Positions 1 to 5,227 are shown, counted from the first letter of the stretch. The stretch is 7,221 bases of DNA from Puniceicoccales bacterium (GCA_031259665.1 JAIRLD010000114.1:1-7221); one strand, 5' to 3'. Notes: a model not told the origin generated them from the sequence alone. Program-made: numbers and translations.

Positions 1-107
1 ATTTTCCCCGGAAATTTCTCCCGAGAAAAATATTTCTCCAAAAAATCTTCTCCAAAAATTTAGGATTACTCGGAATAAACGAAAACAATTATTTTCACCA
101 AAATAAT

Positions 108-168
108 TTGACAACCACCGCTTTCCTTCCAAGGCTAGCAGGTAGAGGATGGGAGCGAGCGGCACGTC
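108..168. repeat. 61-bp direct repeat, copy 1
   Basis: The repeat begins TTGACA and ends GCACGTC. It matches copy 3 at 56 of 61 positions and copy 2 at 52 of 61, with no gaps. Similarity stops sharply at both edges, so this is a defined unit and not part of a longer duplication. On the minus strand one frame reads R-A-A-R-S-H-P-L-P-A-S and reaches a stop four codons past the repeat edge. It is 97 bp from copy 2. The function is unknown. Confidence 0.85.
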
Positions 169-265
169 GAAAATTTCAATCACCACCGACACCGGCCTGG
201 TAAAAGATAACACGTCTGTCATCGCCTTTACAATTATTCCTGGAAAAATCTTTTTCTAAAGCAAC

Positions 266-326
266 TTGACAGCCACGGTTTTTCTTCCAAAGCTAGCAGG
301 TAAAGGGTGGGAGCGAGCGATACGTC
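266..326. repeat. 61-bp direct repeat, copy 2
   Basis: This copy has the same unit and orientation as copy 1 and matches copy 3 at 57 of 61 positions without gaps. The minus-strand frame noted for copy 1 stays open here (R-I-A-R-S-H-P-L-P-A-S-F) and ends three codons past the repeat at a TAG (plus-strand positions 256-258). In the other direction the frame stays open through the adjacent GC-rich hairpin cluster, for 59 codons in all, but no start codon is visible. Confidence 0.85.
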
Positions 327-336
327 GAAATCCCGG

Positions 337-488
337 GCTGACAGGGTCAGCAGCCGTCTTGCCGACTTCGTCGGCTAGGCCGATACGATCGGCTGCGATA
401 GAGCTGGCTTCGCCAGCAATGGCGGCAAACCAACTCTACGGAGGGCTTCAGCACGCGCGATAGCGGTATGGGTGCCGCCACTGGCGGC
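337..488. repeat. Cluster of five 6-bp-stem, 3-nt-loop hairpins
   Basis: Five perfect inverted repeats share one geometry: 337-351 (GCTGAC/GTCAGC, loop AGG), 361-375 (GCCGAC/GTCGGC, loop TTC), 379-393 (GCCGAT/ATCGGC, loop ACG), 403-417 (GCTGGC/GCCAGC, loop TTC) and 474-488 (GCCGCC/GGCGGC, loop ACT). The stems share the pattern GCYGNY, and differences on one arm are matched on the other. Longer pairings are also possible: 350-356 with 390-396, and 420-427 with 473-480. The patch is clearly GC-richer than its flanks and lies between 61-bp repeats 2 and 3. I do not recognise a known family. Confidence 0.75.
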
Positions 489-501
489 CCTTGGAAATCA
501 C

Positions 502-562
502 TTGACAGCCACGGTTTTCCTTCCAAGGCTAGCAGGTAAAGGGTGGGAGCGAGCGGCACGTC
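502..562. repeat. 61-bp direct repeat, copy 3
   Basis: This is the third copy in the same orientation, 175 bp after copy 2. The minus-strand frame seen in the other copies ends immediately at a TGA at the TTGACA edge. The second minus-strand frame starts with an ATG here and gives a D-V-P-L-A-P-T-L-Y-L-L-A-L-E-like peptide. It runs on into the hairpin cluster, so it is not credible as a gene by itself. Confidence 0.85.
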
Positions 563-672
563 CATAGCCTAAAACCAAAATAACCCAAAAATGTTTTATT
601 TCCATGAACACCTAAAGTACCCACACCTCGAAAATCTAAACGCCAAAAACTATCTGCATCCCCCTAAAAAGC

Positions 673-706
673 TTGACAATAGTAAAGTACCTGAAAATGC
701 TTAAAT
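673..706 (+). promoter_or_regulatory. Possible sufS promoter
   Basis: A perfect TTGACA (-35-like) lies at 673-678. No strong -10 follows at 17 bp: AATGCT at 696-701 matches the TATAAT consensus at three positions. An extended-like TGC-TTAAAT at 698-706 is spaced too far. The position, 42-75 bp before the sufS ATG, is plausible. The same hexamer also opens the 61-bp repeats nearby, so the match alone is weak evidence. Confidence 0.3.
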
Positions 707-747
707 CTCCGAACAATAATAGCTTCGGTTAGCAGTTAGCTTTAAAT

Positions 748-1962
748 ATGAGTTTTGACGTTTATACTTTTCGCCAGCAATTTCCAATTTTAAGTGGCCA
801 AAATCGCTTTGGCAAACCGCTAATTTACTTCGATAATGCCGCTACAACTCAGCTGCCAGAATGCGTCATCGAAGCCATGATACACCACTTGCGCACGTGT
901 AATGCAAACGTACATCGCGGAATACATGATCTCGGCGCAAAAGCCGAAGAAGTCTACGAATCCACGCGTAAAATAATCGCCCGGTGGATCAATGCCCGCG
1001 AAATACGGGAAATTATCTTCAATTCGGGTACGACGGAAGGTCTCAATTTTCTAGCATCCCAATTCACCTCGCTCACCCCAAAAGACGAAATTATCCTATT
1101 TATCCAGGAACATCACGCGAATATTCTCCCCTGGCAACGGCTTGCAGCAACCATTCGGGTCGTCAATATGACCGAATCGGGCGATTTCGACGGAGAAGAT
1201 TTTGAACGTAAGCTTTCGGAACGTACGCGGATCGTTTCCATTGCGCACGTCGGCAATGTTTTAGGAACAGTTAATCCGATTCCAAAAATTGCACAGATGG
1301 CCCATGCGGCGGGAGCACTCTGTATCGTCGATGGCGCACAATCACTGGGTTACGGCCCAATCGATGTACAGGAAATGGGGTGTGATTTTTTCACCACCTC
1401 AGCACATAAAGCCTTTGGACCGATGGGGATCGGATTTCTCTATGGACGTGCCGAATACCTCGAACGTTTTCAGCCATATCATTTAGGTGGCGGGATTGTT
1501 GAGCGCGTCGCCTTCGATCAACCGGCCCTATTTCGCGAAATCCCAGCCCGTTTCGAAGCGGGGACGCCGAATGTCGTCGGAATCGCCGGGCTACAGGAAG
1601 TGGTTCGATTTCTCGAAAAAATCGATTGGCCCGCGGTACAGAATCATAGCGAGCAACTCAAGGGACGTATTTTTGAGATTTTGGAACAAAATTCTTCCAT
1701 TGAAATTTTAAAGCCAAGCAATCGACGGGCAGGGATTATTTCTTTCATTCACCGATCCGTTCATCCTCACGACGTGGCAAGTATTTTCGACAGCGAAGGA
1801 ATTGCAGTCCGCGCAGGACACCACTGCGCACAACCACTCATGAAAGCGCTCAATATTAACGGAACGGTTCGCCTATCGCTTGCCCCCTATAACACAACGG
1901 AAGAGGTCGAACAGTTAGCGGTAGCACTCGACAAAATACCTCATATTTTGAAAGGAAAATAG
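748..1962 (+). CDS. sufS: Cysteine desulfurase, SufS type
   Basis: This PLP enzyme removes sulfur from L-cysteine, giving alanine and a protein-bound persulfide for Fe-S cluster assembly in the cytoplasm. The 404-residue length fits the class II (SufS/CsdA) aminotransferase-fold family. Visible landmarks are NANVHRG near the N-terminus, EHHANILPW with His123 (the PLP-stacking His in E. coli SufS numbering), the VDGAQ motif, TTSAHK with the PLP Schiff-base Lys221, and RAGHHCAQP with the persulfide Cys360. No active-site residue is missing. The start is the ATG 42 bp after a poly-purine-poor leader; no strong Shine-Dalgarno sequence is visible. SufBCD or SufE/SufU partners are absent from the window: about 700 bp of non-coding repeat DNA lies upstream and a terminator follows directly, so it is probably transcribed alone. 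CsdA is the nearest alternative name. Confidence 0.92.
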   Translation: MSFDVYTFRQQFPILSGQNRFGKPLIYFDNAATTQLPECVIEAMIHHLRTCNANVHRGIHDLGAKAEEVYESTRKIIARWINAREIREIIFNSGTTEGLNFLASQFTSLTPKDEIILFIQEHHANILPWQRLAATIRVVNMTESGDFDGEDFERKLSERTRIVSIAHVGNVLGTVNPIPKIAQMAHAAGALCIVDGAQSLGYGPIDVQEMGCDFFTTSAHKAFGPMGIGFLYGRAEYLERFQPYHLGGGIVERVAFDQPALFREIPARFEAGTPNVVGIAGLQEVVRFLEKIDWPAVQNHSEQLKGRIFEILEQNSSIEILKPSNRRAGIISFIHRSVHPHDVASIFDSEGIAVRAGHHCAQPLMKALNINGTVRLSLAPYNTTEEVEQLAVALDKIPHILKGK

Positions 1963-1963
1963 G

Positions 1964-2000
1964 AATAAAACTTCATTAATGTTGAATGTTTTATTTTTTC
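1964..2000 (+). terminator. Intrinsic terminator of sufS
   Basis: Starting two bases after the sufS stop, AATAAAAC-TTCA (1964-1975) pairs with TGAA (1983-1986) and GTTTTATT (1988-1995), with one bulged T at 1987 and a 7-nt loop. A T-run follows directly (1996-1999). The stem is AT-rich and so weak, but the position and the T-tract support factor-independent termination. Confidence 0.6.
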
Positions 2001-2055
2001 TCTTGACAAAATACTTTCTATAGCACACTTATTTCACATGTGTTGTAAGGTAAAC

Positions 2056-2330
2056 ATTGACAGCTAAAGACATGTGGATCTCCGATAATGCAGCAGGAGA
2101 GCTACAGAAAGCCTCAACATTTCCAAGCTTTTCTTTTCTCCTCTTCCCCTACTTCTTTCTATTGTCTTTTCCGATTGCAGCCGATTGCAGCTCTTACATC
2201 GGTATCTCTGCATTTCTCCCCTTAGCCCTTCTTTCCTTAGACACGACGAACTGCAGTACTTACACTCCTTCATCTTTTTCCTTCTTATTTCATTTTAGGT
2301 ATACACTATGATATGCTTTCAGTTGTCAAT
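2056..2330 (-). mobile_element. Internally deleted IS / MITE-like remnant
   Basis: The ends are a 20-bp imperfect terminal inverted repeat: 2056-2075 against the reverse complement of 2311-2330, identical at 15 of 20 positions including the outer ATTGACA. Every mismatch is a transition, as expected of decay. Similarity stops on both sides of these 20 bases. The 275-bp interior, read on the minus strand, begins with the N-terminal zinc ribbon of a transposase-type ORF and reaches the far end without a catalytic domain. This looks like a deletion derivative of a longer IS, or a MITE. No clear target-site duplication is visible beyond an AC on each side, so the family is uncertain; IS1-like and IS1595-like elements carry such zinc ribbons. 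Confidence 0.65.
2064..2273 (-). pseudogene. Transposase (InsA-like) N-terminal zinc-ribbon fragment
   Basis: The 69-codon frame begins M-K-E-C-K-Y-C and continues with M-Q-R-Y-R-C-K-S-C. The two CxxC pairs (residues 4-7 and 29-32, second pair in an RYRCKSC context) are typical of the N-terminal zinc ribbon in IS1 InsA-type and IS1595-type proteins, which bind the element's ends. The frame starts 57 bp inside the right terminal repeat and stops inside the left one. After the ribbon the sequence no longer resembles a transposase clearly, and the DDE catalytic part is missing. A perfect 10-bp tandem duplication (2171-2180, 2181-2190) sits just after the ribbon. Its length is not a multiple of three, so it probably shifted the original frame. 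I infer that it is non-functional. Confidence 0.6.
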
Positions 2331-2470
2331 ACAGAAGAGGGAGGGGAAGGTTTAATGAGCGGTTCAAAATCACAGCTGGGATAGTTAATCTGAAGAGCAG
2401 ATTTGGATTCGTATGAATCGGGAGTAGATAATTGGGAGGGTAGGGGAATCTATCTTATATCCTTTGATAA
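2331..2470. other. Short intergenic stretch with one small hairpin
   Basis: There is no gene here. A perfect hairpin AATCTG/CAGATT with a 5-nt loop lies at 2387-2403, downstream of the minus-strand gene ending at 2471. No T-run follows on either strand, so it is not a convincing terminator. Confidence 0.4.
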
Positions 2471-2638
2471 TCACTTTTGCAACAGGTTTATTCCTGCAGC
2501 TTTTTCCGACAAATTGCCACCACGGACATCGTCCATCGTTAATTCCTTCAAAATATCGACAACCGCTGTACGGATTGCATGTAACTGATTTACGTTACTA
2601 GAGCTAGACCCACTGACTCTTGTACTATTAGTATCCAT
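2471..2638 (-). CDS. Small Ser/Asn-rich protein, possible effector-like
   Basis: This is a 55-codon frame of unknown function. Residues 1-18 are rich in Ser, Asn and Thr (MDTNSTRVSG, then four Ser), followed by a likely amphipathic helix (around HAIRTAVVDILKEL) and a polar end finishing NLLQK. It has no signal peptide or membrane segment. The main reason to believe the gene is its upstream sequence. A leader of about 100 bp, including a 36-nt block with one mismatch, also precedes the neighbouring kinase gene, and both ATGs lie 8-9 nt from that block. The ribosome site is only a weak AAGAAG 5 nt before the ATG. The N-terminal composition resembles the kinase N-terminus and would suit a type III secretion signal, but that is inference. 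It could also be the surviving head of a longer, truncated paralogue. Confidence 0.5.
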   Translation of the reverse strand: MDTNSTRVSGSSSSNVNQLHAIRTAVVDILKELTMDDVRGGNLSEKAAGINLLQK

Positions 2639-2740
2639 AATATCTTCTTATTTTATTTTTTTTAAAAAAACGCAATACTTTTTATGAAATATTTAATAAC
2701 CATATTTCCAAACAAAATAAAAGCCACACCGCGGGAAAAT
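2639..2740 (-). promoter_or_regulatory. Shared upstream element, copy A (55-codon gene)
   Basis: Positions 2648-2683 match 4822-4857 at 35 of 36 bases. The block contains an eight-T/seven-A tract (plus-strand sense) followed by GCAATACTTTTT. Weaker similarity continues through about 2740 (a TTCCAAA stretch, then a GAAAAT end). The block ends 9 nt before the start codon. It should contain the promoter and 5' untranslated region, but I could not fix -35 and -10 hexamers with confidence. Confidence 0.65.
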
Positions 2741-2914
2741 TAATTAAATTTTTCAATAAAAATGACGCCAAAATTATTTAATTTTGCCGCCATTTACAAT
2801 GGTTACTTGTACTTAATTTTGGTATTCCGATAATTGTATTACAGTTTTTCACAACGTTTCGGTACCAGGACAATTATGTTATGACTTTTCCACAAATTAC
2901 TACTTAAACACTCT
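2741..2914. other. AT-rich intergenic stretch after the kinase gene
   Basis: There is no gene here. It holds an AT-rich hairpin at 2769-2786, listed separately, and an 8-bp inverted repeat, ATAATTGT at 2830-2837 with ACAATTAT at 2870-2877. Neither has an assigned role. Confidence 0.4.
2769..2786 (-). terminator. Weak candidate terminator for the kinase gene
   Basis: CAAAATTA pairs perfectly with TAATTTTG across a 2-nt centre. Read on the minus strand, a run of five T follows six bases later. It lies about 130 bp past the kinase stop and the stem is nearly all A-T, so it may equally be a chance palindrome in AT-rich DNA. Confidence 0.2.
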
Positions 2915-4813
2915 TTAGCTAGCCGGCGGTGGGATTTGCGGTGGTGGCGCTTCGCTTCTAACCCACCCAAATTGTCCCTGAAATGTTGCTTGCTCCGGAG
3001 TCAGCGACACATCCTGAACGTTATACTGATCACTTCCCCAATCGGAAAGGCCCATGTTTTGCAATGCGAGCTCTATATGTTCCATCGATGGACGCTTAGT
3101 AGGGTCCATCGAAAGACAATCCACTGTCATCGCCGCAAGCCTTTCTAATACCGGCTCCGGATAGGATTTCCCTGTAGCTGCTTGCATTGCATCATTCATT
3201 TCTTGAAATTGCTTTAATACATCTTGCCTAATTGCCTCACGCGCGTTGCCCTCGGCCTTCACCACCTTGTCTGCCGGAAAACTTTCCAGTAATCCTTCCA
3301 TCTCCTTCTTAATGGAACGAATTTGAGTCATCGAGTTCTCAACTCCTTTAATGTTCGAAGAAAGTTTTTCGAGCCCTAATTGCTTTTTCTTTATGTCTTG
3401 TATTAAATTCCTCCTCTTCACCGCTTCTTCTGGTGGGATTTTGTTTAATTGAGCTTGAATCTCTTCGATCTCATTTGAAATTTGTTGATGTTGTTTACGC
3501 CAACCAGGTAACTGATTTATCCCCTTCCTACATTTTGCATCTAATCCCTGTAGTTGTTCGTTTAATCCTTGCAGTCGACTTTTATTCTCACCTTCTTCCA
3601 TCAAAGCAATTTTTGCTGCAAATCCTTCCCGTTGATACTTCGCAATGAAAGGAGAATTCATCTCGCACCGTCCGGTATGAGGATTTTGTGGTGCTTCACA
3701 ATTTGTAAAATTTTTTGCGATTTTCCCAAAAAACAATGATGGTAACATAGTGCCTATGGTATATACATCGTAACTTTTCGCATTGGTAGCTTCAAATCGT
3801 TTATTAATTTCCGCCTGAAGAAGAGCTTTTTCTTCCGGACTCATCGGATTTCCGCCATCCACTCGCTCCTTTATCATCGCTCGAACTTCTCCCAGATATT
3901 CTAGCGCCGAGAAATGTTCTGGTGGCATATTCGGAGAAGCTGTCGTTACATTTGTCCCTTCTTTGGCAGTTGCTCCAAAGTCGATTATCCGCACTCCACC
4001 TTCTTCGGGAAACATGATATTTCGGAGATTTATATCATGATGAATCATTCCTTGCTGATGCAAGCTATTCAACCCGACTGCTAATGTGAGCATCGACTGT
4101 ATCGCTTCCTGCGGAGTATTCGCATTTCCAAAACGAGTAGTACTGGATCGATCTATAGCCTTACCAGCCTCCATTCCTGTGATTTTTTCCTGAATTAGCG
4201 AACCATCCCCGCGCGTAACGGGAACTACCGCTACAGTGAGTCCTTGCACATCGGAAAGAAGCGTTCCTTGCTTGACCCCAGTAGCATATGCGTCGGCTAT
4301 AGCTTGTCCGACATCTCCTTCGTCTTTTAAGGCCTTTTCTCCTTTGCCTAGTTTAGCTGTTTTGACCACAACTTCCTGCTCTCTTCCTGCAGAATCGGCA
4401 ACTGTACCAAAATGTACGATACCCAACCCACCTTCTGCTAGTTTTCTTCCTTGAACTACCTCTGTATCTTCAGGAATAACACTCAACGGCGTCAACGGAT
4501 TAGCTGCAAGAAATTGCTCCTTATCTCGAAGATTTTGAAGATTTTGAAGTGCACTTTTTAGTACCTCAAATTCCCCGCTACTTGAGGCAATTGTAGATCG
4601 TTTATTTAAAATTTTCATCGCCATTTTAGCAAGATCTGTCGTTGAAATGCCACTCTCAAATATCGTTTTAGCATGGGTCGCCGAAAGGGAGGTTCGGAGA
4701 TCTTGAATACTTATTTTTGGGGGATTTATTTCTTGAAAATCCGCACTAGTGCTTCCTAAAACGTTAGAAGCCATGATACGAAGGGCGTTATTATTATTAT
4801 TTACAGTACTCAT
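2915..4813 (-). CDS. Eukaryotic-like Ser/Thr protein kinase with coiled-coil insert
   Basis: This is a 632-residue protein kinase-fold protein that probably phosphorylates protein substrates. Residues 1-110 match no domain I know and open with an Asn/Ser/Thr-rich stretch (MSTVNNNNNA). Kinase landmarks follow in order: glycine loop AEGGLGIVHFG (126-136), ATP-anchoring Lys151 in VVVK, candidate helix-C Glu165, catalytic loop HHDINLRN with Asp260 and Asn265, DFG at 278-280, a PPE in the APE position (297-299), Asp349 of subdomain IX, and Arg574 in DPTKRPS. All catalytic residues are present, so it should be active. The catalytic Asp is preceded by His, not Arg, making it a non-RD type. Between subdomains IX and XI lies an insert of about 200 residues with a predicted coiled coil (about 400-510). 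The tail is proline-rich (APPPQIPPP). No transmembrane helix or PASTA repeat is seen, unlike PknB. I chose the ATG at 4813, with AAAGGA 4 nt upstream, because the frame upstream of it is the conserved leader. A secreted effector role is inferred. Confidence 0.85.
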   Translation of the reverse strand: MSTVNNNNNALRIMASNVLGSTSADFQEINPPKISIQDLRTSLSATHAKTIFESGISTTDLAKMAMKILNKRSTIASSSGEFEVLKSALQNLQNLRDKEQFLAANPLTPLSVIPEDTEVVQGRKLAEGGLGIVHFGTVADSAGREQEVVVKTAKLGKGEKALKDEGDVGQAIADAYATGVKQGTLLSDVQGLTVAVVPVTRGDGSLIQEKITGMEAGKAIDRSSTTRFGNANTPQEAIQSMLTLAVGLNSLHQQGMIHHDINLRNIMFPEEGGVRIIDFGATAKEGTNVTTASPNMPPEHFSALEYLGEVRAMIKERVDGGNPMSPEEKALLQAEINKRFEATNAKSYDVYTIGTMLPSLFFGKIAKNFTNCEAPQNPHTGRCEMNSPFIAKYQREGFAAKIALMEEGENKSRLQGLNEQLQGLDAKCRKGINQLPGWRKQHQQISNEIEEIQAQLNKIPPEEAVKRRNLIQDIKKKQLGLEKLSSNIKGVENSMTQIRSIKKEMEGLLESFPADKVVKAEGNAREAIRQDVLKQFQEMNDAMQAATGKSYPEPVLERLAAMTVDCLSMDPTKRPSMEHIELALQNMGLSDWGSDQYNVQDVSLTPEQATFQGQFGWVRSEAPPPQIPPPAS

Positions 4814-4912
4814 AGTATCCTTTATTTTATTTTTTTTAAAAAAATGCAATACTTTTTTGCAAAAAATTAAATAATCGTATTCCAAAGCCAAATACAAAAC
4901 GTATCGTGAAAT
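4814..4912 (-). promoter_or_regulatory. Shared upstream element, copy B (kinase gene)
   Basis: This is the counterpart of the element at 2639-2740. Block 4822-4857 is identical to 2648-2683 except for one C/T change, and looser similarity extends to about 4912. A good ribosome site (AAAGGA, plus-strand 4818-4823) sits between the block and the ATG. The homopolymer T/A tract inside the block could vary in length by slippage and change expression, but that is inference. Confidence 0.65.
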
Positions 4913-4927
4913 AACGCAAAATGTCGC

Positions 4928-4956
4928 TTGACTTGCAGAAACAATATTAATAGGTA
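4928..4956 (+). promoter_or_regulatory. Possible promoter of the acpP operon
   Basis: TTGACT at 4928-4933 is followed 17 bp later by TAGGTA (4951-4956), a poor -10. TATTAA and TATAGG lie nearby at less suitable spacing. The site is 17-45 bp before the acpP start, a plausible distance, in the 159-bp gap between the divergent kinase and acpP genes. Confidence 0.3.
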
Positions 4957-4972
4957 TAGGAAATCGTAAGTT

Positions 4973-5227
4973 ATGGCCGAAAAATCAATCGATCAAAGGG
5001 TGAGGGAGGTAATCGTCAACTCTCTCAATATCAGTGAAGAAAAAGTGACCGATCATGCGTCGTTCTTAGACGACTTAGGGGCGGATTCCCTCGGAACCGT
5101 CGAACTCATGATGGCTTTCGAAGATGAATTCGAAAACGAAATCGAAGGCGGTATCCCCGAGGCAGATGCCGAAAAATTACTCACCGTCAAAGACGTCATC
5201 GAATATATTAAAAGCCGCATCGCATAA
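4973..5227 (+). CDS. acpP: Acyl carrier protein
   Basis: This small acidic cytoplasmic protein carries growing fatty acyl chains on a 4'-phosphopantetheine arm. The 84-residue product shows the family pattern: an N-terminal helix, LGADSL with the phosphopantetheine-accepting Ser39, then VELMMAFEDEF, and a final helix in TVKDVIEYI. Two things are unusual. The residue after Ser-Leu is Gly41, where most ACPs have Asp (DSLDTVE). There are also about four extra residues (EGGI) between helix II and helix III, against E. coli EFDTEIPDEEAE; this accounts for most of the extra length over the usual 77-80. The ATG has no strong Shine-Dalgarno sequence. fabF begins 7 nt after the stop, as in the common acpP-fabF operon. 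Confidence 0.95.
   Translation: MAEKSIDQRVREVIVNSLNISEEKVTDHASFLDDLGADSLGTVELMMAFEDEFENEIEGGIPEADAEKLLTVKDVIEYIKSRIA

Larger units (their letters stand above)
1..747. other. Gene-poor repeat region upstream of sufS
   Basis: I see no convincing protein-coding gene in this stretch. Positions 1-107 are AT-rich and contain a small hairpin (TTTCTC/GAGAAA, 15-28) and two copies of TTCTCCAAAAA (35-45, 49-59). After that come three 61-bp direct repeats and a GC-rich hairpin cluster, each listed separately. Positions 563-747 are AT-rich leader sequence ahead of sufS. Open frames that cross the region either lack a start or only run through the repeats. The visible content is repeat and intergenic DNA, possibly including the tail of a gene that lies off the left edge. 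Confidence 0.6.

Noticed and set aside
266..463. Plus-strand 65-codon frame
   Set aside because: It starts with the TTG of the repeat's TTGACA and merely reads through the repeat and hairpins; there is no ribosome site and no protein family.
361..488. Integron attC site or riboswitch suggested by the hairpins
   Set aside because: No attC core-site pair, integrase gene, or recognisable aptamer core is visible, and the short uniform stems fit neither.
108..562. CRISPR array suggested by three direct repeats
   Set aside because: The 61-bp units are too long, the intervals (97 and 175 bp) are unequal, the copies are diverged, and no cas gene is near.
347..565. Minus-strand 72-codon frame
   Set aside because: It begins at the edge of repeat copy 3 and runs through the hairpins in a Ser/Arg-rich frame; no domain or ribosome site supports it.
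2057..2311. Plus-strand 84-codon Phe/Ser-rich frame
   Set aside because: It is the complement of the purine-rich transposase remnant; the hydrophobic look comes from the polypyrimidine strand.
2403..2588. Plus-strand 61-codon frame
   Set aside because: It lies opposite the 55-codon minus-strand gene, which has the conserved leader; this one has a TTG start and no support.
4788..4803. Trinucleotide (TTA) run as a phase-variation switch in the kinase
   Set aside because: Changes by whole triplets would only alter the number of Asn codons and not the frame; the run is short.
4814..4897. Longer kinase start adding 28 residues
   Set aside because: Those codons fall in the upstream element shared with the 55-codon gene, whereas the ATG at 4813 has AAAGGA 4 nt upstream.
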